Shown: piece after piece, positions 36,061 through 44,977 of the stretch
Position numbering within the stretch: position 1 is the stretch's first letter
Layout: the number at the start of each line of letters is the position of its first letter
NCBI RefSeq assembly: GCF_001483745.1
Contig: NZ_LQBL01000033.1
Span: forward strand, 51,759 to 115,758
Origin: Serinicoccus chungangensis
GTDB lineage: Bacteria > Actinomycetota > Actinomycetes > Actinomycetales > Dermatophilaceae
Length of the DNA: 64,000 nucleotides
Reading direction: 5' to 3'
The notes under the pieces: model-generated
The model's input: the letters and a program-made list of their open reading frames with translations, nothing else
Database searches by the model: none
Told to the model about the DNA's origin: nothing
Program-made: the position numbers and the translations under genes

Positions 36061-36075
36061 GATGCACACATCATA
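36059..36075 (-). promoter_or_regulatory. MarR promoter and overlapping operator
   Basis: On the minus strand the -10 TATGAT (36075-36070) lies just upstream of the MarR start codon (36060). The inverted repeat ATGATG-CACA-CATCAT at 36059-36074 covers most of the -10, the expected transcription start and the first bases of the start codon, which fits autorepression of a near-leaderless gene. Confidence 0.55.
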
Positions 36076-36160
36076 CACCCGTGCGTCGTGACCACGCACG
36101 TCCGTCGGTGCGGGGTACTAGCGTTAGAGGGGTCAGGCCGCACGGGTCGAGGGAGTCCGG

Positions 36161-37177
36161 ATGTCCACCACGCTGAGCCCGCAGCAGGAGCGCGAGTTCG
36201 AGGAGCTGACCGCACCGCTGCGCGGTGAGCTCATCGCGCACTGCTACCGCATGCTGGGGTCCGCCGGGGAGGCGGAGGACCTCGTGCAGGAGACCTACCT
36301 GCGGGCCTGGCGGGCCTTCGACCGGTTCGAGGGGCGTTCCTCGGTGCGGACGTGGATGTACACCATCGCCACCAACTCCTGCCTCACCGCGCTCAAGGGC
36401 CAGTCCCGGCGCCCGCTGCCCAGCGGGCTCGGGCAGCCGCCCGGCGACCCCGGCGTCCCGGTCGTCGAGGACCGCTCGCGCGACTGGCTCGAGCCGCTGC
36501 CGGACCGCGTCGTGTGGGGGCGTGACGTCGTCCCCGTCGACCCGGCGCAGGCCGCCGTCGAGACCGAGGACACCCAGCTGGCGTTCGTCGCCGCGCTCCA
36601 GGACCTCCCCCCGCTCCAGCGGGCAGTGCTCGTGCTGCGCGACGTCCTCCAGCTCTCGGCGGCCGAGACCGCGCAGGCCCTGGAGACCACGGTGGCCGCG
36701 GTCAACTCCGCGCTCCAGCGCTCACGGGCCACCATCGGCGACGGGCTGGAGCGGGCCGGACGCCGGGTCAGCGAGCTCAGCCACGCCGAGCGCGAGGTGT
36801 TCGCGGCCTTCTGCGACGCCTTCGAGCGCTACGACGTGCCGGCCGTCGTCGGGGTCATGACCGAGCAGGCCGTCTGGCAGATGCCGCCCTACGACCGCTA
36901 CTACCTGGGCCCGGACGACATCGCCGCGCTCATCGGTGGCCAGTGCCCGGCGACCGGGCCGAGCGACCTGCGGATGGTGCCGACCGTCGCCAACGGCCAG
37001 CCCGCGGCGGGGATGTACCTCCGCGGGGAGGACGGCACCTACGAGGCCTTCCAGCTCTGCGTCGTCGACCTGCGGGACGGCCAGGTCAGCGGCGTCGTCG
37101 GCTTCTTCTCCGCCGACGCCTTCCGCCGGGCCGGGCTGCCCCTCGTGCTCGGCCAGGACACCACGAGGACGCACTAG
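36161..37177 (+). CDS. ECF sigma factor with C-terminal SnoaL-like domain (SigG/SigJ type)
   Basis: This 338-residue protein has sigma region 2 (IAHCYRMLGSAGEAEDLVQETYLRAWRAF), region 4 (LPPLQRAVLVLRDVLQLSAAETAQAL) and a C-terminal domain of about 120 residues (FCDAFERYDVPAVVGVMTE, then GFFSADAF) with a SnoaL-like fold. In this group the C-terminal domain replaces a separate anti-sigma factor in controlling activity. No anti-sigma gene is adjacent. GGGAG lies about 8 nt before the ATG. Confidence 0.85.
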   Translation: MSTTLSPQQEREFEELTAPLRGELIAHCYRMLGSAGEAEDLVQETYLRAWRAFDRFEGRSSVRTWMYTIATNSCLTALKGQSRRPLPSGLGQPPGDPGVPVVEDRSRDWLEPLPDRVVWGRDVVPVDPAQAAVETEDTQLAFVAALQDLPPLQRAVLVLRDVLQLSAAETAQALETTVAAVNSALQRSRATIGDGLERAGRRVSELSHAEREVFAAFCDAFERYDVPAVVGVMTEQAVWQMPPYDRYYLGPDDIAALIGGQCPATGPSDLRMVPTVANGQPAAGMYLRGEDGTYEAFQLCVVDLRDGQVSGVVGFFSADAFRRAGLPLVLGQDTTRTH

Positions 37178-37205
37178 CACCACCCGCACCCCCTGCCGCA
37201 CAGTC

Positions 37206-37236
37206 CCTTGACACCACGTCAAGGCAGCAGGACCAT
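37206..37236 (+). promoter_or_regulatory. Predicted promoter with inverted repeat over the -35
   Basis: TTGACA (37208-37213), a 17-bp spacer and GACCAT (37231-37236) lie upstream of the ScyD/ScyE-like gene. The perfect repeat CCTTGAC-N5-GTCAAGG (37206-37224) covers the -35, which suggests repressor control. The same repeat could instead be a weak terminator of the sigma factor gene. Confidence 0.45.
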
Positions 37237-37329
37237 GCGAGCAGCGGCGGCCGGGTGTGACGCAGGGGCCGTCGCGTCAGGACGAGCCCAACCGAGCCCG
37301 CCCTCCACTCGTGAACCGGAGGTCTCGAC

Positions 37330-38442
37330 ATGCGTCGTTCCACCCTTGCCGTGGCAGCCAGCGTGCTGGCGCTCACGGCGTCTCTTCTCACCGCACCGGC
37401 ACAGGCCCGCACCAGCGAGCCTCGTGTCGTCGTCGACGGACTGGTCGGGCCGCTGAGCCTGGCCGTCGGGTCCGGACACGTCTACCTGACCCAGAACTTC
37501 AGCGGTCAGCTGTCCAAGGTCAAGCGGGGCACGGTCAGGACCGTGTACCAGGTGCCGGAGACCGGCGGCCTGGGCGGCGTGGCCACCAGCCGAGGCAGGA
37601 CCTACCACCTGGAGAGCGACTTCTCCGGGGAGACGCCGACCAGCCACGTGGTGCGGACCTCCTGGGACGGCACCCGGACCGTCGTCAGCGACGACCTCTG
37701 GCAGCACGAGATCGAGAACAACCCGGACGCCGGGGTCAGCTACGGCTTCGTCGGGCTGAACCCCTCGTGCGCCGCGGAGCTCGGTGCCTGGGAGGAGGCC
37801 GCGGGCTCCCCGCCGCTGTCGGAGTACACCGGCATCGTGGAGTCCAACGCCTATCAGCTCGAGGTCAGCGGGCACCGTGCCTACGTGGCCGACGCGGCGG
37901 CCAACGCCATCCTCGAGGTCGACCTGCGCACCGGCGACATCTCGACCGCGGCCGTGCTGCCGGTGTTCGACATCACCTTCACCGAGGAGCTCAAGGCGGG
38001 TCTCGAGGCGTCGCTGCCCCCGGAGGCGGCCCCGCTCCCGGACTGCCTGGTCGGGGAGGACTACGTCCCCGAGTCGGTGCCCACCGACGTGGCGGTCGAC
38101 CACCGGGGTCGGCTCTACGTCACCACGCTGGGCGGTGGCGCCGGCGAGATCGTCCCGCTGAGCCGGGTCTATCGCATCGACCGCCACGGGCACGCCACCA
38201 CGGTCGCCCGCGGGCTGCACGGCGCGACGGGGCTGGACCGGGCGCGCGACGGCCACCTCGTCGTGGCGGAGCTGTTCGGTGGTGAGGTCTCGGTGGTGCG
38301 TCCGGGCAGCTGGAAGGCCCGCACCCTCTTCACCGCCGACTCACCGGCGGACGTGGCGCTCTCCGGCAAGCGGGTCTACGCGACCACGGGTGCGTTCGGG
38401 AACGGCGCCCTGGTGACGTACGACCTCGGTCGACGCCGCTGA
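37330..38442 (+). CDS. Secreted ScyD/ScyE-family beta-propeller-like protein
   Basis: This 370-residue protein has a cleavable signal peptide (RRSTLAVAASVLALTASLL, cut near AQA at residue 26) and repeated strands such as LSLAVGSGHVYLTQNFSGQL, VPTDVAVDHRGRLYVTTL and ATGLDRARDGHLVVAELF, typical of NHL/SMP-30-like propellers and of the ScyD/ScyE family. The role is unknown; it is probably extracellular. GGAGG lies 8 nt before the ATG. Confidence 0.85.
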   Translation: MRRSTLAVAASVLALTASLLTAPAQARTSEPRVVVDGLVGPLSLAVGSGHVYLTQNFSGQLSKVKRGTVRTVYQVPETGGLGGVATSRGRTYHLESDFSGETPTSHVVRTSWDGTRTVVSDDLWQHEIENNPDAGVSYGFVGLNPSCAAELGAWEEAAGSPPLSEYTGIVESNAYQLEVSGHRAYVADAAANAILEVDLRTGDISTAAVLPVFDITFTEELKAGLEASLPPEAAPLPDCLVGEDYVPESVPTDVAVDHRGRLYVTTLGGGAGEIVPLSRVYRIDRHGHATTVARGLHGATGLDRARDGHLVVAELFGGEVSVVRPGSWKARTLFTADSPADVALSGKRVYATTGAFGNGALVTYDLGRRR

Positions 38443-38448
38443 CCCGGC

Positions 38449-39048
38449 TCAGGCGGTGCTGCGGCCGGCGACCGAGGCGATCCCCAGCCAGGTGTGCCGG
38501 TTGCCGGCCCAGCACCAGCCGAGCTTCGGCGCGTCCCGGCGGTCCCGGCCGTCACGGCCGGTGCCGTTGCTGATCCACAGCGCCGGGACCCGCGCATCGA
38601 GCCCCGGACCGCTCACGCGCGCACGGCGCGACCCGGTGGTCATGAAGCAGTGGTTCCGCTCCAGCACCTCGGGCTGCTGGATCACCCACGCCACGCCCTC
38701 CGCGACGGTCATGAGGTCGCGCCCCCGGGCCCGGATCTGCGGGTCGACCTCGTCCGGGCTGCGGTCGGCGTGCTCGTCGCCGCGCTCGGGCGCGTGCACG
38801 GCATACAGGTCCGCGTCCGGGACCTGCACCCCCGGAGCGGGGTCGAACTCGGCGAGGTCGGTCAGGTCCTCGACGACGAACCCGGGCCGGTCACCACGGC
38901 GCAGCAGCGGCACGAGATCGGCGACCGGCACCCGTCGGTGGTGGACGACGAGCAGGTCACCGGTGAGCCCCGGGGGCAGGTCGGGGAGCCGCAGCCCCAG
39001 GTCGTTGAGTCGTCGGTGCTGGGCGGTCAGGTCGGGCAGCGGGCGCAC
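38449..39048 (-). CDS. DUF5701-like protein of unknown function
   Basis: This 199-residue protein has LVVHHRRVPVADLVPLLRR, EGVAWVIQQPEVLERNHCFM and LGWCWAGNRHTWLGIASVA, which resemble the actinobacterial DUF5701 family; the function is unknown. The GTG at 39048 is chosen because AGGAGG lies 4 nt upstream. The frame runs on to 39213 but without support. Its stop is 6 bp from the convergent ScyD/ScyE-like gene. Confidence 0.75.
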   Translation of the reverse strand: MRPLPDLTAQHRRLNDLGLRLPDLPPGLTGDLLVVHHRRVPVADLVPLLRRGDRPGFVVEDLTDLAEFDPAPGVQVPDADLYAVHAPERGDEHADRSPDEVDPQIRARGRDLMTVAEGVAWVIQQPEVLERNHCFMTTGSRRARVSGPGLDARVPALWISNGTGRDGRDRRDAPKLGWCWAGNRHTWLGIASVAGRSTA

Positions 39049-39150
39049 GGTCCTCCTGGGTGTCGGGGCCTCTCCAACGCTCGCGCGGCCGGTCTCATTC
39101 CCGCCGTGGCGCGGCCGGGGGTCGGGCAGGACGCGGCGGGGGACGCGGCA

Positions 39151-39156
39151 TACCGT
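39151..39156 (+). promoter_or_regulatory. -10 hexamer TACCGT, 7 nt before a start codon
   Basis: TACCGT is followed by 7 nt and the ATG of the aldo/keto reductase, with no Shine-Dalgarno. This fits a leaderless transcript. Confidence 0.5.
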
Positions 39157-39163
39157 GGTCGGC

Positions 39164-40168
39164 ATGGAGTTCAGATACCTCGGAAACAGCGGCCTCAAGG
39201 TCAGCGAGATCACCTACGGCAACTGGCTCACCCACGGGAGCCAGGTCGAGAACGAGGTCGCCCACCAGTGCGTGCGCGCGGCCCTCGACGCCGGCATCAG
39301 CACCTTCGACACGGCGGACGTCTACGCCAACACCAAGGCGGAGTCGGTCCTCGGCGAGGCGCTCAAGGGCGAGCGCCGCGAGAGCCTGGAGATCTTCACC
39401 AAGGTCTACTGGCCGACCGGCCCGGGCGGCAAGAACGACACCGGCCTGTCCCGCAAGCACATCATGGAGTCGATCGACGGCAGCCTCTCCCGGCTGCAGA
39501 CCGACTACGTCGACCTCTACCAGGCCCACCGCTACGACACGGAGACGCCGCTGGAGGAGACGATGCAGGCCTTCGCCGACGTGGTGCGGCAGGGCAAGGC
39601 GCTCTACATCGGCGTGAGCGAGTGGACCGCCGACCAGATCCGGGCGGGGCACGCGCTGGCCGAGGACCTGGGCATCCAGCTCATCTCCTCCCAGCCGCAG
39701 TACTCCATGCTGTGGCGGGTCATCGAGCCCGAGGTCGTTCCGACCTGCGAGGAGCTCGGGATCTCCCAGATCGTCTGGAGCCCGATGGCGCAGGGCGTGC
39801 TCTCCGGCAAGTACCTCCCCGGCGAGCAGCCGACCGAGGGCCGTGCAGCGGACGAGTCGATGGGCAAGGGCATGCAGGGCTTCATGCGCGACGAGACGCT
39901 GCGCGCCGTGCAGGAGCTCAAGCCGCTAGCTGAGGAGGCCGGGCTCACCATGCCGCAGCTCGCCGTCGCCTGGGTGCTGCAGAACCCCAACGTCGCGGCC
40001 GCCCTGGTCGGCGCCTCGAAACCGTCTCAGGTGGAGGACAACGTCAAGGCCGCCGGCGTCACCCTGGACGCCGACCTCATGGCCAAGATCGACGACGCCA
40101 TCGGCGGCGTCGCCGAGAAGGACCCGGGCAAGACCGCGGAGAACGCCCCGCAGACGCGGGTCGCCTGA
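39164..40168 (+). CDS. Aldo/keto reductase (potassium-channel beta-subunit-like)
   Basis: This 334-residue TIM-barrel oxidoreductase has MEFRYLGNSGLKVSEI at the start, the catalytic Asp/Tyr pair in FDTADVYANTKAESVLG, a Lys in FTKVYW, and QAHRYD. The NADPH-binding end reads ALVGASKPSQVEDN. The sequence is closest in style to YghZ/Kv-beta-type AKRs. The physiological substrate is unknown. A strong hairpin follows. Confidence 0.9.
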   Translation: MEFRYLGNSGLKVSEITYGNWLTHGSQVENEVAHQCVRAALDAGISTFDTADVYANTKAESVLGEALKGERRESLEIFTKVYWPTGPGGKNDTGLSRKHIMESIDGSLSRLQTDYVDLYQAHRYDTETPLEETMQAFADVVRQGKALYIGVSEWTADQIRAGHALAEDLGIQLISSQPQYSMLWRVIEPEVVPTCEELGISQIVWSPMAQGVLSGKYLPGEQPTEGRAADESMGKGMQGFMRDETLRAVQELKPLAEEAGLTMPQLAVAWVLQNPNVAAALVGASKPSQVEDNVKAAGVTLDADLMAKIDDAIGGVAEKDPGKTAENAPQTRVA

Positions 40169-40187
40169 CCGGCACCGCACCGCGTGA

Positions 40188-40228
40188 CCCCAGCGCCGTG
40201 TCCGGCACCGCCGGACGCGGCGCTGGGG
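40188..40228 (+). terminator. Long hairpin after the aldo/keto reductase gene
   Basis: CCCCAGCGCCG (40188-40198) pairs with CGGCGCTGGGG (40218-40228). A T-G wobble and six more pairs inside give an 18-bp stem with a CACCG loop, 20 bp after the stop. A short mixed-T stretch follows. Confidence 0.75.
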
Positions 40229-40265
40229 CGTTGTGCGGCCCCGTCGGCGGTGGCACTCTTGGACC

Positions 40266-40889
40266 ATGAGACTGTCCGAGGTCTTCGCCCGCCACAGCGA
40301 CGCCGGCTCTGACGCGCCGATGCTGGTCACCCCGGCCATCCGGCCGTCCGCCCGGGAGCAGCTCGCGACGCTGGAACGCCTGGGGCTCTCCCCCCAGGAC
40401 GGCGTCACCGAGGCCGACCTGCTCGCCGACCGGGAGGTGGCCCAGGCGGTGCGCCAGCACCCCTACGTCGCCGTCATGCACTGCCTGGCACGCGACGCCG
40501 ACGGTGGGCTGACCCACCACCCGCACGTCACGACGGTCGACCTGGAGCACGTCGTCGGGCCCGACTCCTACCCCGACCTCGTGCGCAAGCTGGCCGCCGC
40601 GGCCGGCTCGACCGGCGAGCTGGGGGAGGTGCGCGGCGGCGTCGACCGCGAGCGCAACCGGTGGGTTGTCCGTTTCCGGCTGGGGCGCATCACCCGCGAG
40701 ATCCACCCCCGCCTGGACCACGACTACGCCGACATGGACGTGCTGCCGTGGATCTTCGACGCGGTCTGCCTGCCCGGCCAGGCCAGCGCCTACGTGCGGC
40801 ACGGCCAGCGGATCACCGTGGCCTACGTGCCCCGCTGGCACGTCGACGAGCTGCAGCGGGTGCTGGACCGCTGGGCGTTCGCCGCCTGA
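40266..40889 (+). CDS. Protein of unknown function
   Basis: This 207-residue protein starts at the ATG at 40266 (CACTCT 6 nt upstream, no Shine-Dalgarno). It is mixed alpha/beta, with no signal or membrane segment, and contains HPYVAVMHCLARDAD, HPHVTTVDLEHVV and ITREIHPRLDHDYADMDVLP. I do not recognise the family. It is isolated from its neighbours by a terminator upstream and a LacI promoter downstream. Confidence 0.7.
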   Translation: MRLSEVFARHSDAGSDAPMLVTPAIRPSAREQLATLERLGLSPQDGVTEADLLADREVAQAVRQHPYVAVMHCLARDADGGLTHHPHVTTVDLEHVVGPDSYPDLVRKLAAAAGSTGELGEVRGGVDRERNRWVVRFRLGRITREIHPRLDHDYADMDVLPWIFDAVCLPGQASAYVRHGQRITVAYVPRWHVDELQRVLDRWAFAA

Positions 40890-40953
40890 GCGCGCGCCGA
40901 GATGGGCGCCTGCCGGCAGACCACCACCGGTGCCGAGCGCGACCGGGGTAGGG

Positions 40954-40959
40954 CAGGCT
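40954..40959 (+). promoter_or_regulatory. -10 hexamer CAGGCT, 7 nt before a start codon
   Basis: CAGGCT is followed by 7 nt and the ATG of the LacI gene. It sits in the word GTAGGGCAGGCTG, which also precedes the MalY-like gene at 46.45 kb. Confidence 0.4.
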
Positions 40960-40966
40960 GGGGGGC

Positions 40967-42022
40967 ATGACCACGCGTCCGAGGGCCACCGACGTCGCAC
41001 GCCGGGCCGGGGTGTCCCAGACCGCGGTCTCCTTCGTCATGAACGGGTTGGCCGAGGGCAACGTGTCGCCAGCGACGCGCGACAAGATCCTGCGCGCCGC
41101 CGAGGACCTCGGCTACGAGCCCAACGAGGTCGCGCGGAGCCTGCGCAGCAGCCGGACCCGCACCCTCGGCATGGTCACCGACGCCATCGCCTCCTCCCCC
41201 TTCGCCGGCCGCATCATGGGCGGCGCAGGGGAGCGGGCGGCGGCCGACGGGTACGCGGTCATGACCATCGACACCCACGGCCACGCCGAGCGGGAGGCCG
41301 GTGCCCTGGCCGAGCTGGTGCGCCGACGGGTCGACGGCCTCATCTACGCCTCGATGGGATTCCGCGTCCTCGACCGGGCACCCGCGGCCCGCATCCCGGT
41401 GGTGCTGGCCAACTGCACCGCCCGCTCCGAGGAGGAGCTGAGCGTCGTCCCGGACGACGCCGGCGGGGCGCGGGTCGCCGCGGAGCACCTGCTCGGGCTC
41501 GGTCACCGGGACCTCGCGATGCTCTCCGGTCACTACGAGCGGGGCGCGGACGGCACCGTCGCGGGCAACGTCTCCGGCCCCATCCGCGCCCGCGCCTTCG
41601 AGGAGGCGGTGCGCTCCACGGGAGCCGCGGTGAAGGTCGTGCCCGGGGGCTGGGAGATCCGGACGGGGTATGCCGCCGCGCTCGCGCTCCTGGACGGTGC
41701 TCCGCCCACCTCCGGGTCCGCCGGGGGGGGGCCCACGGCGATCTTCGCCACGACCGACCGGGCGGCGCTCGGTGTGCTCCTCGCGGCCGCGCACCTGGGT
41801 CTGCAGGTGCCGCAGGACCTGTCGGTGGTGGGCTTCGACGACCAGGACGGTCTGGCGGCCGACGTCGTGCCAGCGCTCACGACGGTGGCCCTGCCGCACG
41901 CCGCGATGGGCGAGGTCGCCGTCGACATGGCGCTGGAGGCGGTCGGCGGGCGGCTCACGCCTCGGCGCGAGGTGCTCCCGTGCCCGCTCGTGCAGCGCGA
42001 CTCGACGTCAGCACCGCGCTGA
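40967..42022 (+). CDS. LacI-family repressor of the fructoside operon
   Basis: This 351-residue protein has the LacI helix-turn-helix (ATDVARRAGVSQTAVSFVMN) and hinge region, and a periplasmic-binding-like sensor domain ending VALPHAAMGEVAVDMAL. The next operon, convergent with this gene, has a LacI-type operator at 46379-46392, so sucrose, fructan or a related sugar is the likely signal. The last 68 bp overlap the end of the GH32 gene on the other strand. Confidence 0.9.
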   Translation: MTTRPRATDVARRAGVSQTAVSFVMNGLAEGNVSPATRDKILRAAEDLGYEPNEVARSLRSSRTRTLGMVTDAIASSPFAGRIMGGAGERAAADGYAVMTIDTHGHAEREAGALAELVRRRVDGLIYASMGFRVLDRAPAARIPVVLANCTARSEEELSVVPDDAGGARVAAEHLLGLGHRDLAMLSGHYERGADGTVAGNVSGPIRARAFEEAVRSTGAAVKVVPGGWEIRTGYAAALALLDGAPPTSGSAGGGPTAIFATTDRAALGVLLAAAHLGLQVPQDLSVVGFDDQDGLAADVVPALTTVALPHAAMGEVAVDMALEAVGGRLTPRREVLPCPLVQRDSTSAPR

Positions 42023-43211
42023 CGTCGACGTCGCCCTCCACCTCCCAGGCCGCGGTGTGCCGCAGGGTCGCCGGAGGCCCGGCCGGGGGGTATACCTCCA
42101 GCACCTCGCCGTCGACGTAGGCCACCGCCCCGGGCGCGAGCGGGCGGGACCCCAGCTCGGGGTGGCGCAGCGACCCGCCACCGGGACCCGCGACGAGACG
42201 GGCCCGGCGGAGGGACGTCCCCGCGGTCGCCTCCTCCACCTCCAGCGCGCCGGCCACCCTCGGGTCGAGCACCAACCGGGCGCCGTCGCCGTCGGGCACC
42301 AGGCGCCGGGGCAACGTCATACACCCCGCGTGGTCCCGGACCGACGGGTCCCGGTCGAGCTCACGGATCCAGCCCATGAGCCACCAGCCATCGGCGTCGT
42401 CCGCCGCGAGCTGCGGCGCGTAGAAGTCGGTGCCCTCGTCGAGGACCTGCACCTGCTCGACCCGCAGCCGGGGGAGGCCGCCGTCGTCCACGAGCGCCCC
42501 GGTGCATCCCACGACCTCGCCGAGCACGCCCCGGTCGTGCAGGGACAGCACGAGCGTCGCCCGGTCGCCCCAGACCGCCAGCTGCGGGCACTCCCAGACG
42601 TCGGCGGGCAGCGCTCCCTCCAGCGGCAGCTCCGCGCCGGTGAGCCAGATCCCCAGGTAGTCCCAGTCCTCGATGTCGTCGCAGGAGTAGAGCAGGATCG
42701 CGGGCGTGCCGTCGCGCAGCCCGGCGCCGACCAGCGCGAACCGGCGACCTGCGTGCGTGAGCACGAAGGGGTCGCGCATGATGGCGACGTCGTCCGCGTC
42801 CGGCGTGGTCGCGACGACGAGGGGAGCGCCCCAGTCGTCCAGCTCCTCACCCTCACCCCAGCGCAGGCATACCGTGCTGGCGTGGTCGGGCCCGGTGACG
42901 CCCGAGTAGACGACGGCCGGCCGCTCCAGGCCGTCGACGAAGACACCGGACCAGCACCCGGCGGCGTCCGGACCACCGGGCGTGGGCTCGAAGGCGACCC
43001 GGTGGTCGCGCCAGCTCACCAGGTCCGCGCTGCTCGCGTGGCCCCAGGCGATCTGGTCGTGCCGGGGCGCGTCCGGGTTGTGCTGGAAGAAGACGTGCCA
43101 GCGACCGTCGCGGTGCACCATGCCGTTGGGGTCGTTGAGCCAGCCGCTGTCCGGTCTCAGGTGGTATGCCGTCACGGCGGACCCTGCGGCGGAGTCGGGG
43201 CGGTAGGTCAT
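41955..43211 (-). CDS. GH32 beta-fructosidase (sucrase/sucrose-6-phosphate hydrolase type)
   Basis: This 418-residue enzyme has the GH32 catalytic set: nucleophile Asp27 in WLNDPNG, transition-state Asp147 in MRDPF and acid/base Glu207 in ECPQ. No signal peptide is seen, so it cleaves imported fructosides in the cytosol. The ATG at 43211 overlaps the permease stop (ATGA), with GGGAG upstream. The C-terminal beta-sandwich domain appears short compared with many GH32 enzymes. Confidence 0.9.
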   Translation of the reverse strand: MTYRPDSAAGSAVTAYHLRPDSGWLNDPNGMVHRDGRWHVFFQHNPDAPRHDQIAWGHASSADLVSWRDHRVAFEPTPGGPDAAGCWSGVFVDGLERPAVVYSGVTGPDHASTVCLRWGEGEELDDWGAPLVVATTPDADDVAIMRDPFVLTHAGRRFALVGAGLRDGTPAILLYSCDDIEDWDYLGIWLTGAELPLEGALPADVWECPQLAVWGDRATLVLSLHDRGVLGEVVGCTGALVDDGGLPRLRVEQVQVLDEGTDFYAPQLAADDADGWWLMGWIRELDRDPSVRDHAGCMTLPRRLVPDGDGARLVLDPRVAGALEVEEATAGTSLRRARLVAGPGGGSLRHPELGSRPLAPGAVAYVDGEVLEVYPPAGPPATLRHTAAWEVEGDVDVSAVLTSSRAARAGTGAPRAEA

Positions 43212-44014
43212 CGGTGGCTCCCTGCGGTCAGGCCCTCGCGCAACGTGCGCTGGCCGAAGATGAAGACGACGAAGGCGGGGATCATCGAGATCACCACACC
43301 GGCGAGGACGGTCGCGACCGACCCGGTCCCCATGTTGCCCTGCAACGACACGAGCCCCAGGGGCAGCGTGAAGTTCTCCTCGCTGATCGTCATGATGAGC
43401 GGCCGGAAGAACTCGTTCCAGTGGAAGTTGAAGGCGAGGATGCCGACGATCGCCATGCCGGGCACCGCGAGCGGAGCGTAGATCGAGAAGAACGTCCGCC
43501 ACGGGCTCGCGCCGTCCACCGACGCCGCCTCCCCGAGCTCGACCGGCAGGCCGAGGAAGTACTGCCGCATGAGGAAGGTGCCGAAGGCCGTCGGGATCGC
43601 CGGCAGGATGAGGGCCATGAGGGTGTCGGCCAGGCCCATCCCGCGCACCAGCATGAAGACTGGCACGATCGTCACCTGCATCGGCACCATCATCGTCGCG
43701 AGGATGGTCGCGAACATGAGTCCCTTGCCGGGGAACTCCATCCGCGCGAAGACGTAGCCGCCCATCGCCGCGGTGAGCATCTGGCCGAGCGCGATGGCCG
43801 CGGTGACGAGCACGCTGTTGAGGATGAGCAGCCACATGTCCACCTGGGCGAAGACGTCCTGGTAGGCCACGAAGGTCAGGCTGGACGGGATGACGCTGCC
43901 CGATCCCAGGCTCTGGCTGGGCGGCTGCAGCGAGGTGAGGACGGTCCACACGACGGGACCGAGGGTGAGGGCGGTGGCCACGCCCAGGATGAGGTACTTC
44001 CACAGATGCTTCAT
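43208..44014 (-). CDS. Sugar ABC importer permease (MalG type, CUT1)
   Basis: This 268-residue protein has six membrane segments and the EAA loop ELGEAASVDGASPWRTFFSI, which contacts the ATPase. It forms the channel with the permease encoded upstream. No ATPase gene is in the operon; a shared MsiK-type ATPase elsewhere is the usual actinobacterial solution. It overlaps the GH32 start by ATGA. Confidence 0.92.
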   Translation of the reverse strand: MKHLWKYLILGVATALTLGPVVWTVLTSLQPPSQSLGSGSVIPSSLTFVAYQDVFAQVDMWLLILNSVLVTAAIALGQMLTAAMGGYVFARMEFPGKGLMFATILATMMVPMQVTIVPVFMLVRGMGLADTLMALILPAIPTAFGTFLMRQYFLGLPVELGEAASVDGASPWRTFFSIYAPLAVPGMAIVGILAFNFHWNEFFRPLIMTISEENFTLPLGLVSLQGNMGTGSVATVLAGVVISMIPAFVVFIFGQRTLREGLTAGSHR

Positions 44015-44029
44015 CGCACGCGCTCCTTC

Positions 44030-44977
44030 TCAGCCGTAGAAGACGAATCGACGGGACAGGCGGAACTGCAGCGCGGTGACGAGCATGATGACGATCGTCA
44101 GCACGATGCCGATGGCCGAGGCGCGGCCGAACTCCAGCTGCTTGAAGGCGGTCTCGTAGATCACCATCACCGCGGTGCGGGTGGAGTCGCCCGGCCCGCC
44201 CCGGGTGAGGACGTAGGGCTGGTCGAAGATCTGCAGCGCGGCGATGATCGCCATGACCGAGGCCACCAGGGTCGTGGGGCTGACCAGCGGGAACGTGATG
44301 GTCCAGAACTGCCGCCAACCGGTGGCGCCGTCGACCGAGGCCGCCTCGTAGACCTCCTTGGGGATGGAGGACAGGCCGCCGAGGAAGAGCAGGAAGGAGA
44401 AGCCGAAGTTCTGCCACACGTAGACCAGGACGACCATGATCATCGCGCCGGTCGGCGAGGTCAGCCATGGCACCGCGGGGACGCCGATCTGGCCGAGGAG
44501 GTGGTTGACGAGCCCGAAGTTCTCGTTGAAGAGGTAGCTCATGATGATCGAGACCGAGGCGGCCGAGAGCACGAGCGGGAAGAAGAGCACCGACCGGAAG
44601 AAGCCGCGCAGCCGCTCGGGCATCGCCGACTGCACGAGCACCGCCAGCCCGAGGGCGACCGCGAGCTGCAGCACCACGGCGACGCCGACGAATAGCAGGG
44701 TGTTGCCGAAGGCCACCCGGATGGTGCGGTCGGTGACGATGTCGGCGAAGTTGCCCAGCCCCACGAACTCCGGGGCGGTGATGATGTCCCAGGAGAAGAA
44801 GGCCAGGACGAAGCTGGCGACGATGGGCAGGAAGGTGAAGACGCCCAGGCCGATGATCGTCGGCAGCAGGAAGACGGCGATGAGGGCGCGTCGGCCGGTG
44901 TCCTGGCGACGCGTCGTCGGTGGCGTCGTCGGCGCCGCGGTCCCGGCGCCCCGACCCGGGGCGGTGGTCACAGTCAT
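44030..44977 (-). CDS. Sugar ABC importer permease (MalF type, CUT1)
   Basis: This 315-residue protein has a 30-residue cytosolic N-terminus, six membrane segments and the EAA loop VYEAASVDGATGWRQFWTI. It pairs with the MalG-type permease 15 bp downstream. The ATG at 44977 shares a base with the stop of the binding protein (TGATG), so translation is coupled. Confidence 0.92.
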   Translation of the reverse strand: MTVTTAPGRGAGTAAPTTPPTTRRQDTGRRALIAVFLLPTIIGLGVFTFLPIVASFVLAFFSWDIITAPEFVGLGNFADIVTDRTIRVAFGNTLLFVGVAVVLQLAVALGLAVLVQSAMPERLRGFFRSVLFFPLVLSAASVSIIMSYLFNENFGLVNHLLGQIGVPAVPWLTSPTGAMIMVVLVYVWQNFGFSFLLFLGGLSSIPKEVYEAASVDGATGWRQFWTITFPLVSPTTLVASVMAIIAALQIFDQPYVLTRGGPGDSTRTAVMVIYETAFKQLEFGRASAIGIVLTIVIMLVTALQFRLSRRFVFYG

